This document shows positions 35,466 through 44,333 of a stretch of DNA of 64,000 bases, piece after piece. The stretch lies in contig NZ_JASISQ010000009.1 of NCBI RefSeq assembly GCF_030063205.1, positions 1 to 64,000 of the forward strand. Direction: 5' to 3'. The notes below the pieces were generated by a model that was not told the origin of the DNA, searched no databases, and worked only from the letters and a program-made list of their open reading frames with translations. The translations under genes were made by a program, and so were the position numbers. Origin of the DNA: Arthrobacter antibioticus. Lineage in GTDB: Bacteria > Actinomycetota > Actinomycetes > Actinomycetales > Micrococcaceae. How positions within the stretch are numbered: the first letter of the stretch is position 1; the number at the start of each line of letters is the position of its first letter.

Positions 35466-35716
35466 CAGAAACCCCTCGTAAGGTCTTCGAGGGGGAGCCC
35501 CAGCCCCTTTGCGTACTTTCGAAGGGAGATAAACGTGGGGTTACGTTCGCCCCGTTCAACCGCGCCTACGTATGTGCGGTGAAGCCCGGCTTCATGGGAG
35601 AGAGCATCTTGGGAGAGACCCTTGCTTTCCCTCATCGTCCGCAGATGTTTGCCGAACTCAATCAGAGCGGAACGTTCGACGTCGTCGAATTCATCGCTAT
35701 TTTCAGTAGTCACCAC
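35465..35716 (-). CDS. Restriction-modification controller (C) protein, XRE family
   Basis: The 83-residue protein is an XRE helix-turn-helix: FGKHLRTMRESKGLSQDALSHEAG, then LHRTYVGAVERGERNPT and LRKYAKGLGLPLEDL. It has the size and YVGAVERGERNPT signature of C proteins, which delay endonuclease expression until DNA is methylated. It is directly upstream of the endonuclease gene (TGATG). Regulation through a C-box upstream of its start is expected. Confidence 0.88.
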   Translation of the reverse strand: MVTTENSDEFDDVERSALIEFGKHLRTMRESKGLSQDALSHEAGLHRTYVGAVERGERNPTFISLRKYAKGLGLPLEDLTRGF

Positions 35717-35734
35717 CCATTGTTCGTTTTATTC

Positions 35735-35800
35735 ATCCAAGCTGGCGACAGTCTATGAGTAGCATTCACACTTAAAGACTGCGAGTTCGATCACAGTCAG
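35735..35800. promoter_or_regulatory. Candidate C-box region
   Basis: GACAGTCTATGAGT and AGACTGCGAGTT lie just upstream of the controller gene and resemble the paired GACT...AGTC half sites bound by C proteins. Symmetry is imperfect, so this is tentative. Confidence 0.3.
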
Positions 35801-35942
35801 TTGATAGCTACTCGGCCGATTCCATCCATGCGGGTTACGGATAGGCAATATGGCCATCCTCGACGGTGCATGGCTTCCCCAATACCATGGTCGAATGAAC
35901 TCTAACGACCGTTTAAGACAGTCCAGCAAGGCTGACGATTAA

Positions 35943-36084
35943 ACTGGGCCGCCCAGTCACAAAAGTTTGTGTGTGGCCAGTTTTTCCATGACTTTTACTT
36001 GTCATAACTCAACTCCGTAATCTATTGTTGGACTAAGTAGGTGGGAAGCATTCAAAAGTCTTGGACCATTCGTTTGTGACTGGG
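35943..36084. promoter_or_regulatory. Putative res site of the serine recombinase
   Basis: CCCAGTCACAAA (35952-35963) and its perfect complement TTTGTGACTGGG (36073-36084) bracket about 110 bases ending 10 bases before the recombinase start. Inside are a 7-1-7 palindrome ACTGGGC-C-GCCCAGT (35943-35957, overlapping the left arm) and ATGAC...GTCAT (around 35988-36006). The arrangement fits a multi-subsite res region next to its resolvase gene. Confidence 0.5.
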
Positions 36085-36094
36085 GAGGAGAAGC

Positions 36095-36688
36095 ATGAAT
36101 TTGGTGGGTTACGCGAGGGTCAGCACCACGGCGCAATCTCTCGATGCGCAGACCGACGCTTTGGAGAAGGCCGGTGCGATCAAGGTCTACAGCGACCACG
36201 CCTCGGGAGCGACCATGGAACGACCCGGGTGGGTGGACTGCTTGGCGTATTTGCAGCCGGGCAATGTATTGCTGGTTAATGACTTGACAAGGCTTGGCCG
36301 CAGTGCGGCCGACCTCGCCTCGATTGTGACCTTGCTGGCGGAAAGAGAGATAGGGCTGCGTTCCCTGAACGAGCCCTACTTGGATACGTCTACTTCTCAT
36401 GGGTTGATGATCTTCCAGATTTTCTCGGCTCTGGCTGAGTACGAGCGAAACCGGCTGCGGGAGAGGACTCTGGAAGGTCTGCAGGCTGCCAAAGCACGGG
36501 GTCGTGTTGGTGGGAGGCCGACGAAGATGACCCCTGACAAAGCGGCCACGGCGCATCAGATGAGAGCTAAGAAAAGGACCATCAAGGACATCGCTGCCCT
36601 GATAGGGGTTAGTGAGTCGACCGTAGTGCGTGAGCTTGCCAGAGAACGCAAGTCGCTGCGCGAGGAAGGACTAAAGAAGAAAGAATAA
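36095..36688 (+). CDS. Serine recombinase/resolvase (Tn3 resolvase group)
   Basis: The 197-residue protein starts MNLVGYARVSTTAQSLDAQ with nucleophile Ser10, continues with the LTRLGRSAADL and FSALAEYERNRLRERT signatures, and ends in a helix-turn-helix (TIKDIAALIGVSESTVVREL). It is a short resolvase/invertase, not a large serine integrase. It probably resolves plasmid multimers at the adjacent res-like site. GGGGAGGAGAAGC precedes the ATG. Confidence 0.93.
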   Translation: MNLVGYARVSTTAQSLDAQTDALEKAGAIKVYSDHASGATMERPGWVDCLAYLQPGNVLLVNDLTRLGRSAADLASIVTLLAEREIGLRSLNEPYLDTSTSHGLMIFQIFSALAEYERNRLRERTLEGLQAAKARGRVGGRPTKMTPDKAATAHQMRAKKRTIKDIAALIGVSESTVVRELARERKSLREEGLKKKE

Positions 36689-36752
36689 AACACAATGCCT
36701 CGGCACTCTATTACGGTGGTACGAGAGTATCCATCGAATAGGGGAACCTGGC

Positions 36753-39700
36753 GTGGCGAAGAAGTCTAAGTACTTAATGGATGGCCAAATGAGTTTGGAC
36801 TCGTTGTGGTCAGAGCCGGAGGAGCAGCGAAATGAACACGCACGGGCAACACGCCATGGACACTATGAAGAACCACGACCCGGAGACGTTCTCCCAGATT
36901 CAGAATCCCGAGGAGTACTTTTCGACCTTGGGGCAACAGATACAGGAACAAATCTGGCAGACGACCGAAGGACTGCTACCTCAAAGGACCGAGGAGCAGA
37001 CAGCGATGGAGTTCGTGGGACTCTCGAACATGGCACGGTTCAGGGCGCGGGAGATCGTGTACCAGGAGATGATTTACGGCTCGATTCCCCCGGAACCGGA
37101 GATCATGGAGAACAATCCGCTGCCGGACAAGAAAGAGAGCTAAACGAGGAACCGGCCACCGCAGCGGATCAGCGCTCACAGACCCCACCGGGGCAAGGGC
37201 AGTCTTTCCGGCCGCTGAGCCAGGATGATCTGGCACCCTCAGGCAAGAAGTCCCGGTTCGAATCCAATTATGAGGCGATTCGGATCGTTCGCTTGCTTGA
37301 GGCAGAGCAACGAATTGCTACGCCTGATGAACAGCGCAGCTTGGCGAAGTGGTCGAGTTGGGGAGCGGTGCCCCAGCTTTTCGACAAGGCCGATTGGGCT
37401 GATGAGCGAGCCAAGCTTCGAGAGGTGCTGACGGAGAAGGAATACAGCGCAGCCTCTCGCACCACCATCAATGCCCACTACACGGATGCGGCCATTGTCC
37501 AGCAAATGTGGCGGGCGGTAGAGAACTTAGGCTTCACCAGCGGAGACGTGCTGGAACCTGGGTCGGGATCAGGAACGTTCATTGGCATGGCCCCCACAGG
37601 GGCGTCCCTGACCGGTGTGGAGCTGGACCCGCTGACGGCCTCCATCTCCCAGGCACTGTATCCAGAGGCCACGATCCGCAACGAGTCGTTTGCGGATACG
37701 CCCATCCAACGCAACAGCTTCGATCTGGCCGTAGGCAATGTCCCTTTCGGTAAAAACTCGCTTCTTGACCCGTCGTTTAATGCTGGCAAGCACTCGATGC
37801 ACAACCACTTCATCATCAAATCCCTTGAAGCGGTCAAGCCCGGCGGCTATGTGGTCGTCCTGTCCTCCAGCTTTACCCTGGATGCGGCCAACCCCTCCGC
37901 GCGGCGTGAAATGAGCGCCATGGCCGACCTCGTAGGAGCGGTAAGACTTCCCACGGCAGCACACCGCCGAGCAGCCGGCACGGACGCCCTCACTGACGTT
38001 CTGCTGTTTCGCAAGCGCGAATCAGGACGGGAGCCGGCCAACACGGATTGGGAAACCGTGGGGCCAAAGATCGTCGATGGAACGAACATCAAGATCAATA
38101 ACTACTACGACACCCACCCGCAAAACGTACTCGGCACGATCACCGTGGGCACAGGCATGTATGGCCCAGGAACCGTGACCGTCAAAGCCGAAGGCGAATT
38201 GTTGGAAGTCCCCGCACTGCTGGGGACACGACTGGAACACATCACCGCGGAAGCGTTGGCCGAAGACAGGGCTTTCACCCCCAGCCAACAAGCCCACAGC
38301 GTGCAGCCCGCAGCACTACTCAGTACTAGTCAGGACGTGTGGGATGGCACGCTCAAGGCAGAACGCGACGGCACGTTCACCATTGTAGAAAACAACAGCT
38401 ATGTTCCCTTCAAGTTCGCAAAGGCGCACGCCGCCGAGCTGCGCCAACTTCTGGGCTTGCGTGATGGTGCACGGACCTTGATGGAGCTAGAAGCCGCCGA
38501 TCAGGAAGACACACCCGACCTCGCGGTAAAACGTGAGGACCTAGCGCGAGCCTATTCTGTTTATTTTGAGAAATACGGCCCAGTCAACCGCTACACACTC
38601 ACCGAACGCACCAACGCCAAAACCGGTGACGTGAGCACATCCCGCAATACTCCCACCGCAGTAGCAACTCTGCGCAGGGTAGATCCGTTCGGTAGCCTGC
38701 CCGGTGCCCTAGAAAGCTTTCGTGATGAGACGCAGCAAGCCTCACCTGGTGGGCTGCTCCAGCACCGACAGGTGCAGGTGCGCAAGCCCATCCGAGGGGC
38801 AGAGAACATTGATGAAGCCCTGGCCATTTGCCTGGACACCGTAGGCGTCCCAGACCTAGAGACCATTGCCGACCTTGTTGGCAGCACCCCGGACGAAGCC
38901 CGCGTGCAGCTGGGCACACTCGTCTTTGACGACCCTGCCAGCAGCAAACTTGTTACAGCACCGGAGTACCTTTCCGGGAATGTGCGTATCAAGTTGGAGG
39001 AAGCGCGCGAGGCAGCGAGCAAAGACCCGCAGTGGAATACCAACGTCGCGTCACTGGAAAAGGTGCAACCAACACCAGTAGGCATGGACGATGTTGAAGC
39101 GCGTCTGGGCGCGGTGTGGGTCAGCCCCGAGCATCACCAAGCATTCGTGCGCGAGATCCTCAATGATCCCTCAGCGACTGTAACGGGGATGGGTAGCGGG
39201 ATTTGGAGGGTGAAAGCCAACAGGGGAACGCTGAAAGCGACCAGTGAGTGGGGCACCAGCCGCAGGCCTGCCCCTGACCTGCTGCAGACCATCTTGGAGC
39301 AGAAGACGATTCAAGTCGAAGACAAGGACGACGAGGGCAAGCTCGTTGCCAATATGGAGGAAACCGAAGCCGCCAATGAAGCCGCGAATCAGCTTCAGGA
39401 GCGCTTTGCCGAGTGGGTGTGGGAAGAGCCTGAACGTGCCAACCAGCTCATTGGTGAGTACAACAAGCGCTTCAATTCCATTGCCCTGCGTGATTACACC
39501 CAAGAAGGCCAACGGCTCACTCTGCCGGGGCTTGCAACGTCCTTTAAGCCTTACCCGCACCAGCGCACCGCAGTGGCACGCATCATTTCCGAACCAACGG
39601 TCGGTCTCTTCCATGAAGTAGGGGCCGGAAAAACGGCGGAGATGGTCATGGGGGCCATGGAACTCAAACGTCTGGGCATGGTGAACAAGCCACTCATCGT

Positions 39701-42305
39701 GGTGCCTGGGCACATGCTCGAACAATTCACTCGTGAATGGCTAGAACTGTATCCACAAGCTGTTCTGCTGTCGGCGGCCACCGACGACCTCAGCACCAAG
39801 GGCAGCAACACCAACCGTAGGCAACAATTCGTTGCCCGGGCAGCAGCCAATGACTGGGATGGCATCATTATGACCCAGACCGCTTTCGAGAGTATTGGTG
39901 TGCGCCCTGTAACGATCGAGGCCTACCAAGACACGTTGATCAGCGACGTTCGCCAAACGATCAACAACGCACTGGACGCCGGCGAAGACCGGACGACAGT
40001 GAAGAAGCTCGAAACGAAACTGCAGGCCGAAGAAGAGCGCATGAAGAAGCTCATGGGAGCCGCCCCGGACCCAGGCCTGTGCTTTGAAGATATGGGCGTG
40101 GACTATTTGTTTGTGGATGAAGCCCACGACTTTAAGAATCTGCGCACCGTTACCAATATCAAGGGCGCAGCGATTGATGGTTCTGAACGAGCCACCGATA
40201 TGCACCTGAAATTGGAATACTTGCGCTCCACCCATGGTGAACGAGTCGGCACCATGGCCACCGGAACTCCGATTGCCAACTCCCTCACCGAAGCACATGT
40301 GGTGCAAAGATTCCTTCGCCCCGATCTGCTCCGAGCAGCTGGTGTGGATAACTTCGACGTGTGGGGGGCAACCTTCGGTGAAACCGTGACGGCCATTGAA
40401 ATGGACGCCGGAGGTCGATTAAAGAACAAGGCCCGATTCGCCAAGTTCAAAAACGTCCCCGAAATGCTGCGCACCTTTCATGTTTTCGCAGACGTGAAAC
40501 TGGCCGAAGACCTCAACCTCCCCACCCCGGCCCTGGCACCACGCGAGAGCGACGGGGCGCGCCAGCCCGAGCTAGTTCTCCTGCCCCGCCCAGCTGAACT
40601 TGGCCAGTATATGGAAGCGTTAGGGAAAAGGCTGGACAGCCTCAGCGGCTGGTCGCAAAAGGGTGAGGACAACGCACTAACTATCTACGGGGAGGGCCGC
40701 AAGGCTGCCCTGGACATGCGCATGGTTGGCATCGAACCGACCTCGACCACGAAACTTGATCTGGTCACGGACAAGATCCTCAAAGTCTGGGAAGCCAACC
40801 GAGAAAACCAATACACGATCGACGACAAATCCGAGGTCATCTCGGAGAGGCGCGGGGCATTGCAATTGGTGTTCTGCGACGAAGGAACACCCTCAGATAA
40901 GAAGGACCCGGACGGCAGACCTGTTTGGACTCCCTACCAACAGATCAAAAACCAGCTCATTGCTGGTGGCATCCAGCCCGAGCAAGTCCAGTTCGTCCAT
41001 GACTTCCCTAAGCCCGAACAAAAAGGGGCCCTGTTTGAAAAGTGCCGCACCGGCGAGGTTGCCGTGTTGCTTGGGTCCACGAAGAAAATGGGCACCGGGA
41101 CGAACGTGCAGCTGCGCGCCAAAGCGCTCCACCACGTCACCTGTCCCTGGCGACCGGCAGACTTGACTCAACGCGACGGACGGATCATCCGCCAAGGCAA
41201 CGGCAACGCCGAGGTCAACATCTACCAGTACGCCACCGTCGGCAGCCAAGATAGTGCCGCGTGGGACGGTATCCAACGCAAAGCCACCATGATCAACCAA
41301 GTCTTACGTGGCAGCCTGGACGTGCGAGAGATTGAAGATGTAGGCGACCAAGCACTGAACGCGGCACAGATCAAAGCAGTCACCAGCGGGAACCCACTGC
41401 TGATGGAAAAGATCGAAGCCGACGCCACACGGACCAGGTTCGAACGCCTCAAGCGCAGCCACGAACAAACACACACCAATGTCCGCTGGGCCAAATCGCG
41501 ATCCCTCACCAGTATTGAGACGGCCGAGCGGAAACTGCCCGCCGTGCTGGCAGCCATCCCGCTAGTGACTCCCACCAACGGCGACGCTTTCACAATGCGC
41601 TTTGCCAGCGGCACAGTGGACAAACGCACCGACGCCCTGGCAGCGCTGTACCAATGGACGAAGGACAACACCACCGACTACGGGAACTATGGCCGTACTC
41701 CCAAGGACTACGGCACCGTGGCCACCCTTGGTGGCCACGAACTCGTCGTCTCTAACGCCTTCCACCAATCCCGCCTCGGTGAGTACCAAGACCTGCTCAT
41801 CGAAGCGAAAGGCGTACCAGACACCGGCCTTGTTCTGGCGCGTAGGGAAATCATGGAGAGCGGGGCTGGCCTCATTACACGACTGGAAAACCGGGTCTCA
41901 TCCATCCCCGACATAGCCCAAAAGCTCCAAACCACGATAGCCAACGAACAACTGGCCGTCGTGGAAGCGGAGGAACAACTAGCGCGGCCTTTCAAATACG
42001 AGAACGAGCTGGTACAAGCACGCGAGACCAGCAGAGACCTCGACGCCAAACTCAAAGCATCCCTCGAACCTGAGAAAGCACCCGCTCAAACCCCGCCTGC
42101 AGAACCTCAGCAGCCCCAAACAGCCGAGGAAAGGATGCTGGCCAAAGCAATGGAAGCGAAAGCCTTCGCGCAAAACCAATACAGCTCACCACGGCCCCAA
42201 CCCGACAAAGCCGCGAAAAGGGACCGCACACCACCAACCCCCACCAGGACCACCGGCCCGGCCAAAGCGCCGCAGCGTCCAGCACCAGAACGGGGTGCAC
42301 GGTGA
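36753..42305 (+). CDS. Giant DarB-like methylase-helicase fusion
   Basis: The 1850-residue product has an N-terminal disordered region (about 25-140), a SAM-methylase-like domain with VLEPGSGSGTF (about 266-276) and NVPFG in place of NPPY (about 329), then an SF2/SNF2-type helicase with Walker A VGAGKTAE (about 955), DEAH (about 1123) and motif VI TQRDGRIIRQGN (about 1471). Similar fusions occur in phages and conjugative elements, e.g. P1 DarB, an antirestriction factor. The start is GTG 36753. Residues about 27-130 are encoded by DNA that also encodes a second protein. The C-terminus has the shared KAMEAKAFAQNQ motif and basic tail. Confidence 0.88.
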   Translation: MAKKSKYLMDGQMSLDSLWSEPEEQRNEHARATRHGHYEEPRPGDVLPDSESRGVLFDLGATDTGTNLADDRRTATSKDRGADSDGVRGTLEHGTVQGAGDRVPGDDLRLDSPGTGDHGEQSAAGQERELNEEPATAADQRSQTPPGQGQSFRPLSQDDLAPSGKKSRFESNYEAIRIVRLLEAEQRIATPDEQRSLAKWSSWGAVPQLFDKADWADERAKLREVLTEKEYSAASRTTINAHYTDAAIVQQMWRAVENLGFTSGDVLEPGSGSGTFIGMAPTGASLTGVELDPLTASISQALYPEATIRNESFADTPIQRNSFDLAVGNVPFGKNSLLDPSFNAGKHSMHNHFIIKSLEAVKPGGYVVVLSSSFTLDAANPSARREMSAMADLVGAVRLPTAAHRRAAGTDALTDVLLFRKRESGREPANTDWETVGPKIVDGTNIKINNYYDTHPQNVLGTITVGTGMYGPGTVTVKAEGELLEVPALLGTRLEHITAEALAEDRAFTPSQQAHSVQPAALLSTSQDVWDGTLKAERDGTFTIVENNSYVPFKFAKAHAAELRQLLGLRDGARTLMELEAADQEDTPDLAVKREDLARAYSVYFEKYGPVNRYTLTERTNAKTGDVSTSRNTPTAVATLRRVDPFGSLPGALESFRDETQQASPGGLLQHRQVQVRKPIRGAENIDEALAICLDTVGVPDLETIADLVGSTPDEARVQLGTLVFDDPASSKLVTAPEYLSGNVRIKLEEAREAASKDPQWNTNVASLEKVQPTPVGMDDVEARLGAVWVSPEHHQAFVREILNDPSATVTGMGSGIWRVKANRGTLKATSEWGTSRRPAPDLLQTILEQKTIQVEDKDDEGKLVANMEETEAANEAANQLQERFAEWVWEEPERANQLIGEYNKRFNSIALRDYTQEGQRLTLPGLATSFKPYPHQRTAVARIISEPTVGLFHEVGAGKTAEMVMGAMELKRLGMVNKPLIVVPGHMLEQFTREWLELYPQAVLLSAATDDLSTKGSNTNRRQQFVARAAANDWDGIIMTQTAFESIGVRPVTIEAYQDTLISDVRQTINNALDAGEDRTTVKKLETKLQAEEERMKKLMGAAPDPGLCFEDMGVDYLFVDEAHDFKNLRTVTNIKGAAIDGSERATDMHLKLEYLRSTHGERVGTMATGTPIANSLTEAHVVQRFLRPDLLRAAGVDNFDVWGATFGETVTAIEMDAGGRLKNKARFAKFKNVPEMLRTFHVFADVKLAEDLNLPTPALAPRESDGARQPELVLLPRPAELGQYMEALGKRLDSLSGWSQKGEDNALTIYGEGRKAALDMRMVGIEPTSTTKLDLVTDKILKVWEANRENQYTIDDKSEVISERRGALQLVFCDEGTPSDKKDPDGRPVWTPYQQIKNQLIAGGIQPEQVQFVHDFPKPEQKGALFEKCRTGEVAVLLGSTKKMGTGTNVQLRAKALHHVTCPWRPADLTQRDGRIIRQGNGNAEVNIYQYATVGSQDSAAWDGIQRKATMINQVLRGSLDVREIEDVGDQALNAAQIKAVTSGNPLLMEKIEADATRTRFERLKRSHEQTHTNVRWAKSRSLTSIETAERKLPAVLAAIPLVTPTNGDAFTMRFASGTVDKRTDALAALYQWTKDNTTDYGNYGRTPKDYGTVATLGGHELVVSNAFHQSRLGEYQDLLIEAKGVPDTGLVLARREIMESGAGLITRLENRVSSIPDIAQKLQTTIANEQLAVVEAEEQLARPFKYENELVQARETSRDLDAKLKASLEPEKAPAQTPPAEPQQPQTAEERMLAKAMEAKAFAQNQYSSPRPQPDKAAKRDRTPPTPTRTTGPAKAPQRPAPERGAR
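36832..37143 (+). CDS. 103-residue protein overprinted within the methylase-helicase gene
   Basis: An ATG at 36832 preceded by GGAGGAG (36818-36824, spacing 7) opens a 103-codon frame in the +1 register of the giant gene. The product (EEYFSTLGQQIQEQIWQTTE, MARFRAREIVYQEMIYGSI) is well-formed and helical. Counted by eye over its first 50 codons, 37 third positions are G/C, against 16 of 50 for the giant frame over the same DNA, so this frame carries the stronger coding bias. No start codon exists for the giant frame after it, so the DNA appears truly dual-coding. Function unknown. Confidence 0.65.
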   Translation: MNTHGQHAMDTMKNHDPETFSQIQNPEEYFSTLGQQIQEQIWQTTEGLLPQRTEEQTAMEFVGLSNMARFRAREIVYQEMIYGSIPPEPEIMENNPLPDKKES

Positions 42306-42325
42306 CACTGCAGAGTGTAGAAAAG

Positions 42326-42364
42326 AAAGAGCGGCTCCGAATCTATCGCCGAAGGCCGCTCTTT
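42326..42364. terminator. Bidirectional terminator hairpin
   Basis: AAAGAGCGGC (42326-42335) and GCCGCTCTTT (42355-42364) form a 10-bp stem with a 19-base loop and A/T-run ends on both sides. It lies between the convergent methylase-helicase and 153-residue membrane-protein genes. Confidence 0.7.
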
Positions 42365-42383
42365 GCGTGCCACAGCAAATGTT

Positions 42384-42845
42384 CTATCCGAAGTAAGAGG
42401 CAAACCATGCCGTGATGATCGACCACGCAGGTGCAAATGTGTCGGCGGCGACCAGCACACCACCGACACCCACCCACGCGAGTGGAAAGTTCTTATAGTC
42501 GTCTTTCAACGGCACGTTACTTTCCTCCATCAGGCGGTGTCTGATGGACACAAACCCTCCGATTGCAACACACGTTGCCCCCACGAAAGTTACTCCGAAA
42601 GGCCAGATGGGAGCTGAGGCGAGGATGAAAAGGACAACGAAAGCAGCGATAAGAATTATCGTGTTCTTCCGAACTTTCTTCCTCTGTTCGGGTGTAGGGG
42701 ATGTCTCATAGTCGGCAGTGACTGAGGCGTTAACAACGGCCGCCGAGCTGGCAGTGACAGTGACGACAGCAGCGGCCCTGCTGTGCCCATCGTTAGTAGT
42801 AGCTGAGGCGTGCGCCGTGACGGCGGGGCCAGCAGGTAATGCCAT
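42384..42845 (-). CDS. Small membrane protein of unknown function
   Basis: The 153-residue protein has an Ala/Thr/Val-rich N-terminal region of about 45 residues, a basic patch (EQRKKVRKN) and three hydrophobic segments (IILIAAFVVLFILASAPI, VTFVGATCVAIGGFVSI, WVGVGGVLVAADTFA). It faces the end of the methylase-helicase gene. No known family is recognised. AAGGAGTTCTTC precedes the ATG. It could be an entry-exclusion or T4SS-associated protein by location only. Confidence 0.6.
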   Translation of the reverse strand: MALPAGPAVTAHASATTNDGHSRAAAVVTVTASSAAVVNASVTADYETSPTPEQRKKVRKNTIILIAAFVVLFILASAPIWPFGVTFVGATCVAIGGFVSIRHRLMEESNVPLKDDYKNFPLAWVGVGGVLVAADTFAPAWSIITAWFASYFG

Positions 42846-42945
42846 GAAGAACTCCTTGGTTTTTGTACACCATTTGTACCGTGTCTATCATTGCCGCATA
42901 TGAGGCGTTCCCTAAACGGCTATCCGAATGTGAACGGCAGGCAGG

Positions 42946-44202
42946 CTATCTCGCCAGGCCGGGTTGTTGGCGCTGGCGCTGTTCCGGAGCGCTGCCGCGG
43001 GTCGTGGTGGCAGTCTTTCCTTTACCTGCTGCGGCGTGGGCCACCGGAAATTGATGCTGGGAGGATGCGAAGGATGCAGCTTGCATGGCCTTTTGGAGAA
43101 CTTTGTCGGTCCTGTACTGTTCTTTCAGTTTCAACGATGAAACTACCGAGTCGAAGTAGACCTGATTGGTCCCACGGTCCAAGTAGTCGATGGACTTCTC
43201 CTCGACTGTCGCTGCTTGAACGAAGGGGAGGTTCAAATTCTCGCGGAGGTCTTCGTATAAGCCCGGGTCGTTGACTACTTCTGACAAGTTCCCGCCATGC
43301 TCGATAACAGAGGTTAGGGCGAACGGCTCAGTGGGGTCATCAAGTCCGTCGCGCATCAAGACAGCCTGGACGGCTTGTGCAGCCTCCAGCCTGCGCGCGT
43401 TGTCCTCTTTGCTGTGTCCCTCCACACCAAAGTGCATCTCCGTGCCCAGCTCCGCAGCCTTAGCAGCTCCGCTGGCCACTGCGGCTGCCCTGTCCTGGGC
43501 AAGAAGTCCAGCCTGGCCAGCGAGGGTACCTCGCATGAAAGAAACAACCTCCCTTGCCGTGATGAGGGGATTACCGTCGCCGTCGGACAAGCCAAACTGC
43601 TGGTTCTGCAGCATCGCGTCTAGTGCCTGTTCTAGCTGCGGATCGGCAATGACTTCTTGCGGGTTTCCACGGTGTGAAACAACGAGTCTGTGGATCGGAA
43701 GCAGGGAGGTTGCAGCTGTGGGTAGCGTTGAGTTGGGGTCCAGGCACCGCTCAACCATCTTCTCGGCCTCAACCGCTCGACGAACGTTTGCTACTTGGTT
43801 AGATTCCTCGAGGTTGGAACCCATCGCGTGGAGGATGAATTTGGCCGCATCCTCAATTTCTTCTTCTTCGATGGTCACCATCTTCTGGCCCCACTCGATG
43901 ATTTTCTCTGGCTGATGGCCGGACCACACGTCGAGAGGCACATAGTCAAAGTCGAGGGTCGAGCTGATCTCCACGACTGGCCATTGAACGTTCTGGTCGG
44001 GCCCAGCAAACTGATCCCACCCTAGATCAGGGACGTCGTGTTCATTAAGGGCGATGACACGGAACCGAATTGCCTCCGCTTCCAGAGCGATCAGAGTTGC
44101 TCGAGTGGCACCTTCGGGCGCTCCTGGTACGTGGAATACATTGGCGATTCTTGGAAGAACGAGGCGGGCCTCTGAAGCTTCCTGATTCTTCATTTCTGAC
44201 AT
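42946..44202 (-). CDS. Unknown protein with cargo-like C-terminal tail
   Basis: The 418-residue protein is soluble and acidic, with no signal peptide or known catalytic motif. Its C-terminus KAMQAASFASSQHQFPVAH followed by AAAGKGKTATTTRG repeats the pattern found in the relaxase, its neighbour (AAAGKGKT identical) and the methylase-helicase. It is the last gene of the minus-strand transfer block, about 130 bases downstream of the DUF4913 gene. A role as a protein sent to recipients is inferred from the tail. Confidence 0.7.
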   Translation of the reverse strand: MSEMKNQEASEARLVLPRIANVFHVPGAPEGATRATLIALEAEAIRFRVIALNEHDVPDLGWDQFAGPDQNVQWPVVEISSTLDFDYVPLDVWSGHQPEKIIEWGQKMVTIEEEEIEDAAKFILHAMGSNLEESNQVANVRRAVEAEKMVERCLDPNSTLPTAATSLLPIHRLVVSHRGNPQEVIADPQLEQALDAMLQNQQFGLSDGDGNPLITAREVVSFMRGTLAGQAGLLAQDRAAAVASGAAKAAELGTEMHFGVEGHSKEDNARRLEAAQAVQAVLMRDGLDDPTEPFALTSVIEHGGNLSEVVNDPGLYEDLRENLNLPFVQAATVEEKSIDYLDRGTNQVYFDSVVSSLKLKEQYRTDKVLQKAMQAASFASSQHQFPVAHAAAGKGKTATTTRGSAPEQRQRQQPGLAR

Positions 44203-44333
44203 GGCTGACTCCTTTACTCGTTGCTAGAGAATGTGTGTGTGGGCGTTCAGCCGCGAGATCTTCTTCATGATAAAAGCTTGTCCGCTGGCGGTGACAGTAA
44301 TCGCACGCCACTGCTGCTTGCTGTTCCAAGTCC

